From Ruminiclostridium cellobioparum DSM 1351 = ATCC 15832 (lineage in GTDB: Bacteria; Bacillota; Clostridia; Acetivibrionales; DSM-1351), in NCBI RefSeq assembly GCF_000621505.1, contig NZ_JHYD01000002.1:332465-396464 (forward strand): a stretch of 64,000 nucleotides of DNA, read 5' to 3'. The notes beneath the pieces are model-generated. The model had not been told where the DNA came from and searched no databases. It saw only the letters and a program-made list of their open reading frames with translations. Shown here piece by piece: positions 1 to 7,983 of this stretch (position 1 is the stretch's first letter; the number at the start of each line of letters is the position of its first letter). Position numbers and translations under genes: made by a program.

Positions 1-762
1 CTGAAATACAAAGTCAAGCTAAAGTTCTTCAGCAACATGGGGGACAGATTTTTCAACATGGACTCCGATTACTATAAGCTTCAGAAAATAAATACTCCGG
101 TGGTATTTGTCACCGGCGTACATGAAAAGACACACAAGTTCGAAATTCAACTGTCATTAAGAGCTGCTTTTATAAACGCGGGGTACAGGGTCAGTCAGGT
201 AGGAACAAGAAATTATTGCGAAATGCTGGGATTTCATTCATTTCCGCAAATAATGTACAATTCCTGCTGGTCCGAGCGAACAAAGATTCTGGCCTTTAAT
301 CACTATATAAAGGATATGGAGAACAATGAGAAACCTGATATCATAATCATTGGTATACCAGGTGGTGTTATGAGGTTGAGTGAAAATTTTGCCGGGCGGT
401 TCGGAATAACTGCATTTGAAATATCTCAGGCTGTTTCAGCCGATGCGGTGGTTTTAAGTACTTTTTATGAGGAATATTTGCCCGAATATTTCAATAATTT
501 ATTTACATCGATGAAATATAAATTGGATTTTGATATCACATGTTTCAATTTAGCCAATGTTAAATTCGACTGGGATGTGGCAAGAGAAACAGGAAGCGAG
601 TCCTATTTGCTGATGGATTCAAGCTTTATAGACAAAAAGAAGGCGGGATACAAAACTTTAAATACACCTGTTTTCAATGTGCTGAATAAGGAAGACGGGA
701 CTAATATTGCAAACTGCCTGATTGATACTTTGTCATACTATGGCGAGGTTGACCTGGTTTAA
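1..762 (+). CDS. Peptide maturation system protein, TIGR04066-like (5' end outside window)
   Basis: The reading frame is open from the first base, so the gene begins upstream and only its last 250 or so residues are seen; the ATG at 37 is probably internal. The visible part has alternating strand/helix segments, for example VVFVTGV, PDIIIIGIPGGV and DAVVLSTFYEE, like a nucleotide-binding or P-loop-derived fold, but no intact Walker A is visible here. I assign it to the TIGR04066 'peptide maturation system' family from recall of the sequence and because the next gene matches its usual partner, an acyl-carrier-related protein. Such clusters in clostridia accompany small Cys-rich peptides and radical SAM enzymes, which would lie left of the window. 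The biochemical role of the family is not known to me. Confidence 0.6.
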   Translation: MKYKVKLKFFSNMGDRFFNMDSDYYKLQKINTPVVFVTGVHEKTHKFEIQLSLRAAFINAGYRVSQVGTRNYCEMLGFHSFPQIMYNSCWSERTKILAFNHYIKDMENNEKPDIIIIGIPGGVMRLSENFAGRFGITAFEISQAVSADAVVLSTFYEEYLPEYFNNLFTSMKYKLDFDITCFNLANVKFDWDVARETGSESYLLMDSSFIDKKKAGYKTLNTPVFNVLNKEDGTNIANCLIDTLSYYGEVDLV

Positions 763-807
763 CATATAATATATTTTTGGCCGTAAAAGAGAAAGGAAGG
801 GTAAAGC

Positions 808-1101
808 ATGAAAAATATATTAAGCCGTCAAAGTGTAAATGAAAAACTAAGCAATATTTTCATCAATAGATTTGGCCTTGATCTGGAAACGGTAGCTAAT
901 GAGGATTTTGACAGGCATTTGCTGGGAAATGTGTTCAGGCTGGCACCAAGGGATCTTGTTTATATTTATATGGATATTGAAAGGGAATTTGGAATTTCAA
1001 TACCTGATGAGGCTGTAACAAATGGTGCGCTGGCCACAATAAACGGTACAATCGATCTGATATGCAGTCAGTTATATAAGATAGAACAGGATGCAGTTTG
1101 A
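808..1101 (+). CDS. Acyl-carrier-related protein of peptide maturation system (TIGR04069-like)
   Basis: A 97-residue protein with the size and helix pattern of an acyl carrier protein: helix III region 'DIEREFGISIPDE' aligns well with the EEEFxxxIPDE of true ACPs. The Asp-Ser-Leu motif that carries phosphopantetheine is absent: the aligned residues are Ala46-Pro47-Arg48, so the Ser is replaced. It therefore cannot be charged the usual way and may act as a docking or scaffold protein. It follows the TIGR04066-like gene by 45 bases, with Shine-Dalgarno GAAAGGAAGG, and a terminator closes the unit, so it is the last gene of the peptide cluster. Confidence 0.7.
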   Translation: MKNILSRQSVNEKLSNIFINRFGLDLETVANEDFDRHLLGNVFRLAPRDLVYIYMDIEREFGISIPDEAVTNGALATINGTIDLICSQLYKIEQDAV

Positions 1102-1127
1102 TCGTCAATATACAACCCCAAAATCTG

Positions 1128-1170
1128 AAAAGCCAGGGTATTTTCTTAAATGCCCTGGCTTTTCAGGCAA
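1128..1170 (+). terminator. Intrinsic terminator of peptide-maturation unit
   Basis: Inverted repeat AAAAGCCAGGG (1128-1138) / CCCTGGCTTTT (1153-1163), 11 pairs, 14-base loop, T-rich 3' arm, 27 bases after the stop codon. Confidence 0.85.
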
Positions 1171-1392
1171 AAAATTCAATCATTCTGCAATAATTCAAAC
1201 AGTATATATGCAGAATGACTTTAATAAATGACATGTGGGCTTGATAGACTTGCATATTTTTAATTACAGGTTAATTATACTCTTGAATATACAATGGCAT
1301 TAAAATGAGACACACCGCATATAAATTAAGTATTCCTCTTAAATGGGATTAGTAGTTTTTGAGAATTTAAAATACAAAATGAATTTTCGTAG
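1164..1392. other. Gene-free AT-rich spacer before amtB promoter
   Basis: No reading frame with a ribosome site. The only structure noticed is an 8-base inverted repeat ATTCTGCA / TGCAGAAT between about 1179 and 1215. The spacer ends at the amtB promoter. Confidence 0.5.
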
Positions 1393-1421
1393 TTGACAAA
1401 TATTCAAAATCGGCATATTAT
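1393..1421 (+). promoter_or_regulatory. Promoter of amtB-glnB
   Basis: TTGACA (1393-1398), 17-base spacer, TATTAT (1416-1421); an alternative TATAAT lies at 1419-1424. It would start a leader RNA near 1428 that runs through the attenuator at 1470-1520. Confidence 0.75.
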
Positions 1422-1469
1422 AATATATATACTTCCGGAAGAGGTAATTAAAATTTAATATTTATTTTG

Positions 1470-1520
1470 TGGCAATGAGGCCAATAATACTTTAGGTATT
1501 ATTGGCTTTTTATTTTATTT
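1470..1520 (+). promoter_or_regulatory. ANTAR-type antiterminator/terminator leader of amtB
   Basis: Hairpin TGGC-(AATGAG)-GCCA (1470-1483): the six-base loop has A at position 1 and G at position 4, the hallmark of ANTAR protein targets. Its 3' arm is shared with a terminator, GCCAATAATAC (1480-1490) / GTATTATTGGC (1496-1506), followed by TTTTTATTTT. The two structures exclude each other, so protein binding to the first would allow read-through into amtB. An upstream first hairpin with the same loop rule was not found. Confidence 0.8.
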
Positions 1521-1538
1521 AAAAAGGAGATAATTAAG

Positions 1539-2774
1539 ATGGATCACGGAGATGTAGCTTGGATTTTAACATCATCAGCGTTGGTAATGATAATGACTCC
1601 GGGACTGGCGTTTTTTTACGGGGGTTTGGTAAAAAGAAAGAATATCGTTAATACAATCATGATGTCAATTATACTTATGGGGTTGTCATCAATCCTCTGG
1701 GTTCTTGTAGGTTTCTCAATATCATTCAGCGGTGATATCGGCGGTATTATTGGAAATCTTAATTGGTTTGGTTTAAATTTTGACGGTTTTGCCGATACTA
1801 CTCTGGCATATCCAAATACACTTGCCTTTGCAGTGTTTCAGATGATGTTTGCCATTATAACGCCTGCGCTTATTACCGGTGCTATTGCTGAAAGAATGAA
1901 GTTTTCTTCTACAGTAATTTTTACTACAATATGGTCTATAATAGTTTATTATCCGCTTGCACATATGGTATGGGGCGGTGGATTCCTGTTTAAGATCGGA
2001 TCTGTTGACTTTGCAGGTGGAAATGTTGTTCATATCAGTTCAGGTGTCAGTGCCCTGGTCCTTGCAATTATTCTTGGCAAACGCAAGAATTTCGGCAAGG
2101 CCGTATACCATCCCCATAATGTACCATTTGTCGTATTGGGTGCTGCACTGCTCTGGTTTGGCTGGTTCGGGTTCAATGCCGGAAGTGCGCTTTCAGCCAA
2201 TGAGCTTGCAATACATGCCTTTATGACCACAAATACATCTGCGGCGGCAGCCATGCTATCGTGGCTCTTGATCGAAAAGATCAAAAGTGGAAAACCTACT
2301 CTTGTGGGCGCTTCTACCGGCTTAGTTATCGGATTGGTTGCAATTACGCCCGGCGCCGGTTTTGTCCCCATATGGGCCTCGATCATAATCGGTGCATTGG
2401 TAAGCCCAATCAGTTATTTCTTTATCAGTGTTATAAAACCGAAGATGGGTTACGATGATGCCCTTGATGTTTTTGCCTGTCACGGTATGGGCGGCATATG
2501 GGGCGGTATTGCAACCGGCCTGTTTGCAAAAAGTTCAATTAACTCCGCAGCAGCCTGGGATGGCCTTGTTTTTGGAAATGTGAATTTATTCGCCCGTCAG
2601 CTTGCAGCAATTGGAATAACCATAGTGATTGCCATCGTAGGAACACTTATTGCGTGCGGAATTGCTTCACTTTGTACCAAAGGTATTAAGGTGTCCAAGA
2701 AGGCTGAAGATTTGGGGCTTGATATCTCGGAACATGGGGAATCGGCTTATCCTGCATTTAATGGTATGGACTAA
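1539..2774 (+). CDS. amtB: Ammonium transporter, Amt family
   Basis: A 411-residue polytopic membrane protein of the Amt/MEP/Rh family, about 11 transmembrane helices, moving ammonium across the cell membrane. Family signatures are plain: 'MTPGLAFFYGGLV' near the N-terminus, 'GGNVVHISSGVSALVLA' with the first pore His, and 'FACHGMGGIWGGIATG' with the second. Start chosen by GGAGATAATTAAG before ATG. A P-II gene follows after 23 bases, the standard amtB-glnK pairing in which P-II plugs the channel when nitrogen is plentiful. Transcription appears to be attenuated in the leader by an ANTAR-type switch. Confidence 0.97.
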   Translation: MDHGDVAWILTSSALVMIMTPGLAFFYGGLVKRKNIVNTIMMSIILMGLSSILWVLVGFSISFSGDIGGIIGNLNWFGLNFDGFADTTLAYPNTLAFAVFQMMFAIITPALITGAIAERMKFSSTVIFTTIWSIIVYYPLAHMVWGGGFLFKIGSVDFAGGNVVHISSGVSALVLAIILGKRKNFGKAVYHPHNVPFVVLGAALLWFGWFGFNAGSALSANELAIHAFMTTNTSAAAAMLSWLLIEKIKSGKPTLVGASTGLVIGLVAITPGAGFVPIWASIIIGALVSPISYFFISVIKPKMGYDDALDVFACHGMGGIWGGIATGLFAKSSINSAAAWDGLVFGNVNLFARQLAAIGITIVIAIVGTLIACGIASLCTKGIKVSKKAEDLGLDISEHGESAYPAFNGMD

Positions 2775-2797
2775 CGAATTTAAGGAGGGTTTTCGCA

Positions 2798-3139
2798 ATG
2801 AAAAAAATCGAGGCATATATCCGGCCTGAAAAGCTGGAAGAAATAAAGACTGTTTTGGACAAATACAATCTTAATGGTATGAGCATCATACAAATTATGG
2901 GATGCGGCAACCAAAAAGGCTGGAAAGAATACGTCCGCGGAACGGAAGTTGATTATAATTTCCTGCAGAAAATAAAGATAGAGTTGGTAGTACTTGATGA
3001 ACAGGTAGAAAAAATTATCCAAAGTATTATTGAGGTATCATCCACCGGCGAATATGGCGACGGTAAAATATTCTTATATAATGTAGAGGATGCAATCCGT
3101 GTCAGGACAAAGGAACGCGGAGAGGCCGCAATAAAATAA
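2798..3139 (+). CDS. glnB: Nitrogen regulatory protein P-II
   Basis: A 113-residue P-II signal protein, trimeric in the family, sensing ATP/ADP and 2-oxoglutarate and controlling AmtB. Conserved motifs include the T-loop base 'GNQKGWKEYVRG' and the B-loop 'TGEYGDGKIF'. The T-loop Tyr51 that is uridylylated in proteobacteria is Val51 here, so control is probably by ligand binding only. Strong Shine-Dalgarno AAGGAGGG. It could equally be called glnK because it is paired with amtB. Confidence 0.95.
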   Translation: MKKIEAYIRPEKLEEIKTVLDKYNLNGMSIIQIMGCGNQKGWKEYVRGTEVDYNFLQKIKIELVVLDEQVEKIIQSIIEVSSTGEYGDGKIFLYNVEDAIRVRTKERGEAAIK

Positions 3140-3204
3140 ATTAACTTTGTGTGCGGCCATTGATTGAAGTTAATAGGGAAATATCACATTGTCTTTTATG
3201 TGTG

Positions 3205-3241
3205 CAACGAAAAGCTATATTTCCAATATAGCTTTTCGTTG
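3205..3241. terminator. Perfect hairpin between convergent glnB and deoR-type gene
   Basis: 17-base perfect inverted repeat CAACGAAAAGCTATATT / AATATAGCTTTTCGTTG with a three-base loop (3222-3224). It lies between convergent genes and probably ends both transcripts, although neither flank has a long T tract. Confidence 0.7.
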
Positions 3242-3247
3242 AGCTCT

Positions 3248-4030
3248 CTAAGATAACGGTGACACCTCAATGTTTATACCGCTATTTTTATACTGTGACA
3301 GCAATTGAGGATCGATTTGTTCATCTGTAATGACTGAATTAATATCTTTGGAAAAACAAAAGCTTGCCGTGGATATATGTTCAAATTTCGTGTGGTCCAA
3401 AAGAGCAATACGTTTACGGGAGTGGAGGACCATTTGTTTTTTCAATTCTGCCTCATATATATTAAAGTCTGTTAATCCTTCTTTTAAAGTAAATCCATGG
3501 GCTGATACAAAAGCGGTATCGGCATTGATATGGTTTAACAAATCATAACCCAGCAGCCCTTCTGTAGATCCTGAGTTTTTTGTCACAATTCCGCCAATAA
3601 AAATAACCGTAATATTTGGAATATCCTTTAAGGCAAGCATGGTGTATATTCCGTTTGTAATTACGGTAAGTCTGGAAAAACGGCCCAGTTTTCTGGCAAC
3701 TGCCAGAGCTGTGGAGCTTGCATCCAGGATAATACACTGACCTTCCTCAATGTGTCTCAATGCCATATTGCTTATGGCTTCTTTTTCACTGCTGTTTTTA
3801 AATTCCCGCTCATTAAAAGGAAAAATGTTTTGAGGCCTCTGCATGGCTGGAGAAAGTAAGGTAGCGCCACCATGGGTTTTTAGAATTAATTTATCTTTTT
3901 CAAGTTTGTTTAAATCATTTCTGATTGTTGCAGCCGAAACTTCCAATAATTCGCTTAATTCATTAGTAGTAATATGTACGTTATCAGCCAGCAGTTTTAA
4001 TATCCTGTTATGCCGTTCAATCGCTAACAT
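3248..4030 (-). CDS. DeoR/GlpR-family transcriptional regulator
   Basis: 260 residues: N-terminal winged helix-turn-helix (about 1-56, 'NELSELLEVSAATIRNDLNK') followed by a DeoR sensor domain with sugar-phosphate isomerase-like motifs ('ILDASSTALAVARKL', 'VITNGIYTMLAL', 'DTAFVSAHGF'). The family represses carbohydrate genes and is relieved by phosphorylated sugars. It is transcribed away from the two-component system and transporter at 4.4-16.5 kb, so those catabolic genes are its likely targets; a phosphorylated tetrose or tetrulose would be a reasonable effector. Start: ATG at 4030 after GAAAGGACGG. Confidence 0.9.
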   Translation of the reverse strand: MLAIERHNRILKLLADNVHITTNELSELLEVSAATIRNDLNKLEKDKLILKTHGGATLLSPAMQRPQNIFPFNEREFKNSSEKEAISNMALRHIEEGQCIILDASSTALAVARKLGRFSRLTVITNGIYTMLALKDIPNITVIFIGGIVTKNSGSTEGLLGYDLLNHINADTAFVSAHGFTLKEGLTDFNIYEAELKKQMVLHSRKRIALLDHTKFEHISTASFCFSKDINSVITDEQIDPQLLSQYKNSGINIEVSPLS

Positions 4031-4382
4031 GGCATGACCGTCCTTTCTTTTGCAAAGCCGTTTACAGTCCCGGATTACGGGTAATCAGCCGGGGTAATTG
4101 ACTTAAGCATAGTGTAATCTAAAGAACAGAAAAAAGCAATAAAAAAGATATTGAATATGATAAAAAAAGAAAATATTCAACAAGATATAAAAAAAATCGA
4201 TTGAAAAAAATAAAATATGATAGTAGAATGAAAAAGTAAAGCAATTGTTTTTAATGATTTTTTTGGTTAAATCATATATAATATAATTTATGTAAACAAA
4301 TTCTCACATATGTCAGATGATATGATGAATCCAGCTGCCGATACGGAATTTCAGAAATGATTAGATAGGATGATGTATATAG
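4031..4382. other. Divergent intergenic region, deoR-type gene / sensor kinase
   Basis: About 350 bases, very A-rich. No gene seen. An ATGATT/AATCAT inverted repeat (about 4253-4276) next to TATAAT-like sequence near 4276-4288 is a plausible promoter/operator for the sensor kinase; nothing else stands out. Confidence 0.4.
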
Positions 4383-6239
4383 ATGAGAGTATTGATGAAA
4401 AAGCTTACCAGTCTTAGTCTGGTATGGCAGGTTACAATTGTTTTCTCATTGATAATGATAATTCCTGCTATAGTTATAACCACATCATATTTTGAAATTG
4501 TGAGAAATAATCTTCTGGAGGAAGCAAATAAAAAGGTCCAGGAGAATCTTAAAAAAATTGAATCAAATATGAATGCCAACATCGGCATTATGAATAGTGC
4601 GCTCAACCAGTTGATTTTCAGTCAGGAGTTCCAGTATTATTTAAATCCCGAAAACAACTTAAGTGCACATGAAAAGAACTACTATGTATATAGTGTTCAG
4701 AATGAACTTCTCAATATACGCCATGTGTATACAAATAAATTTAACAGGCTGGTCATTTATTCCAAAAACAGTCAGATCGATGAGTATGTGGACTGGTCCT
4801 ATAACATGGACAGATTATATGACCGTGACTATTATACTGAAATTATGCAAAACGGCAGCGAGCATATTTATGGAAATGTACGTGTATACGACAGATCCCT
4901 TGGCAATCTTGTGAATTATGAAGAGCTTGAGAATAAAGAAGAATTGGTGCTGCCTATTTATCAGAAAATTTTAGATATCCGTACCAAAGAATGTATCGGA
5001 CTCATTGAAGTTGACATGACAATCAGCAAGCTGGCCAACGCCGGAGAACTTGCAAGTCAGGATTCCGAGGTGAAATATCTCATTTTTGACAGGAATGGAA
5101 AACTGGTTTTTGCTTCGGATGATCAGAGGGCCGACGAATTTTCACGTCTTAATTTTCAGAAAAAATCCGGGGTATCCGATATTAATCTTGGCGATGCAAA
5201 TTATCTTATTGCTTACGACAGGGATGATGTTACAGGCTTGATGAGAGTTGCCGTAATGGACAGGCAGAAAATTTTGGAGTCCACATCAGGCGTTGATACT
5301 CTCTTGCTTTTAATTGCTATTGGCAGTATGGTATTCATAATTCTTTTTACAAATGTTGCAGCACGTCTTTTCTTCAGAAGGCTCAGAGAGATGGACAGAA
5401 TGATTACACATATCGAAGCGGGAAGATTTGATGTGCGTATAAAAGTGGACGGTTTTAATGAGATTTCAAGAATTTCAGAAAGCTTCAACCATATGGCAGA
5501 AAGGCTTCAAGGCTTGATAACTTCAATGATTCAGAAGGAAAAGGCCCAAAAAGAAGCAGAGATACATGCTCTTCAGGCTCAAATCAACCCGCATTTTTTA
5601 TATAACACTCTGGAAAATATGAGAATGCAGTGTGAAATAGACGAATATTATACGGTGGCAAGCGATCTGGCAAATCTGGGGGATCTGCTGCGCTACAGCT
5701 TACACTGGGAGAGTCCGGAAGTAAAGGTCAGTGAAGAACTTAACAATATTGAACAATATATAGAAATCATGAGAATGCGTTTTAACGACAGGCTTGTTTA
5801 TGAAATGGAATGCAGTGAGGAATTGAAAAATCTTATGATTCCCAAGTTTATACTACAGCCGCTGGTTGAAAACTGTTTTATTCATGGGTTTAAAAATACC
5901 CTTCCGCCCTGGAAAATATTTGTTAATGTTTTGATGGAACAAGACAGATTGATTATATGTGTCGAAGATAATGGAAAAGGAATAGAAAAACAACGTCTTG
6001 ATCAGATTTATAATTGTATCAGGGAAAACAAATCTATTTCCGATACAAATAACAGGTCCAAGAACTCAATTGGAATCATTAATGTCAAGCAGCGCGTGGA
6101 AATGATATGTCCTGCAGGAAGCGGACTGTCCATTGAGAGCCGGCAGAATGACGGAACAAAAATCACGGTAACCATAGTTGTTGAACCGGATGTGCAAAAC
6201 GGAGGGGAAGCAAATGTTCAAGATATTGGTGGCAGATGA
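4383..6239 (+). CDS. Sensor histidine kinase, YesM type
   Basis: 618 residues. Transmembrane helix near residues 15-35, a large extracellular sensor region (Cache-like), a second helix near 302-324 ('LLLIAIGSMVFIILF'), HAMP linker, then a LytS/YesM-type kinase: phospho-acceptor His in 'QINPHFLYNTLENM' (about residue 404) and ATP-binding motifs 'LQPLVENCFIHGF' and 'VEDNGKGIE'. Partner response regulator overlaps the 3' end by 26 bases. YesMN-type systems usually control ABC transporters for sugars or glycans, which fits the adjacent operon. Start is uncertain: ATG at 4395 is an alternative, and the ribosome site is weak. Confidence 0.93.
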   Translation: MRVLMKKLTSLSLVWQVTIVFSLIMIIPAIVITTSYFEIVRNNLLEEANKKVQENLKKIESNMNANIGIMNSALNQLIFSQEFQYYLNPENNLSAHEKNYYVYSVQNELLNIRHVYTNKFNRLVIYSKNSQIDEYVDWSYNMDRLYDRDYYTEIMQNGSEHIYGNVRVYDRSLGNLVNYEELENKEELVLPIYQKILDIRTKECIGLIEVDMTISKLANAGELASQDSEVKYLIFDRNGKLVFASDDQRADEFSRLNFQKKSGVSDINLGDANYLIAYDRDDVTGLMRVAVMDRQKILESTSGVDTLLLLIAIGSMVFIILFTNVAARLFFRRLREMDRMITHIEAGRFDVRIKVDGFNEISRISESFNHMAERLQGLITSMIQKEKAQKEAEIHALQAQINPHFLYNTLENMRMQCEIDEYYTVASDLANLGDLLRYSLHWESPEVKVSEELNNIEQYIEIMRMRFNDRLVYEMECSEELKNLMIPKFILQPLVENCFIHGFKNTLPPWKIFVNVLMEQDRLIICVEDNGKGIEKQRLDQIYNCIRENKSISDTNNRSKNSIGIINVKQRVEMICPAGSGLSIESRQNDGTKITVTIVVEPDVQNGGEANVQDIGGR

Positions 6240-7791
6240 CGAGGATGTTATACGTAAGGGTATTGTCACAATACTCAAAAGGGAACTGGACAGTGATATT
6301 TGCTATTTGGAGGCTGAAAACGGAATTGAGGCACATAAACTCTGCAAGGAACATTTGCCTCAGATAGTCATTACAGACATCCGTATGCCTTTTTGTGATG
6401 GGCTTAACCTGATTAAAAATATCAGGGAAAATGGATATTCACCTACGTTTATCATCCTTTCCGGCTATGCAGATTTTGAATATGCAAAATCTGCCATTAC
6501 ATTAGGCGTTAAAGAGTATGTACTTAAGCCTATTAAAAAGCAGGAATTTGTTTCTATGGTGGGAGCTTGTGTAAAGAGCCTGACAACTGAAAAACACCGG
6601 ATAGACGAAAAATTGGTACGTGAGAGTGAAAACCGAAAAGTGACCGAGAATGTAAAACAAAAACTGCTCAGATATTTACTTGACTGTCCGGATTCTGAAG
6701 AGGCAAAAAAACACCTGGGTGAGCTTTATGATTTAGGTATCCGTTTTAATGAAAATCTTTTATTGTGTGCCATTATACAATATCAGGTAACTGAAGAAAA
6801 CAGAGAATTCATCGATTTTGCAGTAAAAAATATAGTAGACGAAGTTTTGACAGAGGATGTAAGCGGGAATTTTCTCATTTCAGTTCAATATGAATCAGGA
6901 AGAATTGCAGCAATATTTGAAGGTATTAAAAGAGAGTCCATGCTTTCTTCGGTAAAGCATGAACTGGGCAAGATCAACAGCTTGATCCGTAAATATTTAT
7001 TTGTAGAGGTATTTACCGGTGTCGGTGATGTGGTGTACGGTTCGATACTGCTGTACAAATCCTTTAATCTGGCGGCTGAGGCTTTAAATTTTAAGTTGTA
7101 TCGTACGGGCAGTAACGTACAGTTGTTTTCAGACATACCTGTTTCAATAAAGAATGAAGAAGAGGATTTGGGCAGGTTAATTCATCCCCTTGAGAATATT
7201 AGGATTGCCGAAATCATAAACGTTTTTGAAAAACTGATAACCTTACCTCCATCCATACAGTCGCTTTCGGCTGTTGAGAAAAGCTATGCGCAGCTGATAA
7301 AAACCGTTGACCGCCAGCTTAACAAGTACAACAGCACCGGAATGAAGAATATTGTTCAGCCGGCTCCTTTTTATGAATTGTGGAGTTTTTTGCAGATGAA
7401 ACAGGAGATCATCAGATACCTGAACCAGGTGTATGAAATAGCATGCCAAGCTAAAATCGATGTATCCAATAAAAAACTTGTAGTAGATGTATTGCAGTAT
7501 GTTAAGGAAAATGCCGCCGGGGATATTAACTTGAATATAGTTGCAGAAAAATTCGGACGTACGCCGGCATATATGAGTGCGTTATTCAAAAAAGGTACGG
7601 GAATGGGCTTTAACGAATACATTACCAATATAAGAATGAATATGGCAAAACAAATGCTTGAGGATACCGGTATTCCAATCAGTGAAGTAAGCGGTCTTTG
7701 CGGATATCTGAATCCCAAATATTTTTCCGTGGCTTTTAAAAATGTTTTTGGAATGAGCCCTGCCGCATACAGGCAGAATTCCTTACAGTAA
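6214..7791 (+). CDS. Response regulator with AraC-type DNA-binding domain, YesN type
   Basis: 525 residues. Receiver domain about 1-125 with acidic pair in 'VADDED', phospho-acceptor Asp55 ('VITDIRMP') and Lys in 'YVLKPIKK'; long middle region; C-terminal AraC-type double helix-turn-helix ('NIVAEKFGRTPAYMSALFKK', 'ISEVSGLCGYLNPKYFSVAF'). Start chosen at 6214 because CGGAGGGG sits just upstream; the in-frame ATG at 6178 lacks a site. Probably activates the transporter operon at 7984, whose promoter has no good -35 box but carries three 12-base direct repeats upstream. A terminator follows the gene. Confidence 0.94.
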   Translation: MFKILVADDEDVIRKGIVTILKRELDSDICYLEAENGIEAHKLCKEHLPQIVITDIRMPFCDGLNLIKNIRENGYSPTFIILSGYADFEYAKSAITLGVKEYVLKPIKKQEFVSMVGACVKSLTTEKHRIDEKLVRESENRKVTENVKQKLLRYLLDCPDSEEAKKHLGELYDLGIRFNENLLLCAIIQYQVTEENREFIDFAVKNIVDEVLTEDVSGNFLISVQYESGRIAAIFEGIKRESMLSSVKHELGKINSLIRKYLFVEVFTGVGDVVYGSILLYKSFNLAAEALNFKLYRTGSNVQLFSDIPVSIKNEEEDLGRLIHPLENIRIAEIINVFEKLITLPPSIQSLSAVEKSYAQLIKTVDRQLNKYNSTGMKNIVQPAPFYELWSFLQMKQEIIRYLNQVYEIACQAKIDVSNKKLVVDVLQYVKENAAGDINLNIVAEKFGRTPAYMSALFKKGTGMGFNEYITNIRMNMAKQMLEDTGIPISEVSGLCGYLNPKYFSVAFKNVFGMSPAAYRQNSLQ

Positions 7792-7806
7792 AGCAAATAT
7801 AAAAAA

Positions 7807-7841
7807 TACGTGGACTGAAAATAGTTCATGTATTTTTTTTG
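7807..7841 (+). terminator. Terminator of two-component operon
   Basis: TACGTGGACT (7807-7816) / AGTTCATGTA (7823-7832), ten pairs with two G-U, then eight T. Confidence 0.8.
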
Positions 7842-7930
7842 CCGTATCTTTTACCGTATCTAAAATCGTAAAAAATCAAACTTTATATTAAAATAACTAA
7901 CCTATCAAACCGGTAATCCAATTATATAAT
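7842..7930 (+). promoter_or_regulatory. Putative activator sites and promoter of transporter operon
   Basis: CCGTATCT at 7842 and 7854 plus TCGTAAAA at 7866 form three repeats spaced exactly 12 bases. A TATAAT (7925-7930) lies about 55 bases downstream with no recognisable -35 box, as expected for an activator-dependent promoter. Assignment to the YesN-type regulator is inference from position. Confidence 0.5.
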
Positions 7931-7983
7931 TAAACCATGAAATGAAAGAAGAAATGCGAAGGTTGGGAAAAGAGGTGTAATTA

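Noticed and set aside
1380..1470. First (P1) ANTAR hairpin in the amtB leader, and equivalents in glnA, glnN and gatC leaders
   Set aside because: ANTAR targets usually have two such hairpins. A candidate TACTTC-CGGAA-GAGGTA (from about 1430) has a five-base loop without the A1/G4 rule, and nothing convincing was found in the others, so only the second hairpin of each is annotated.
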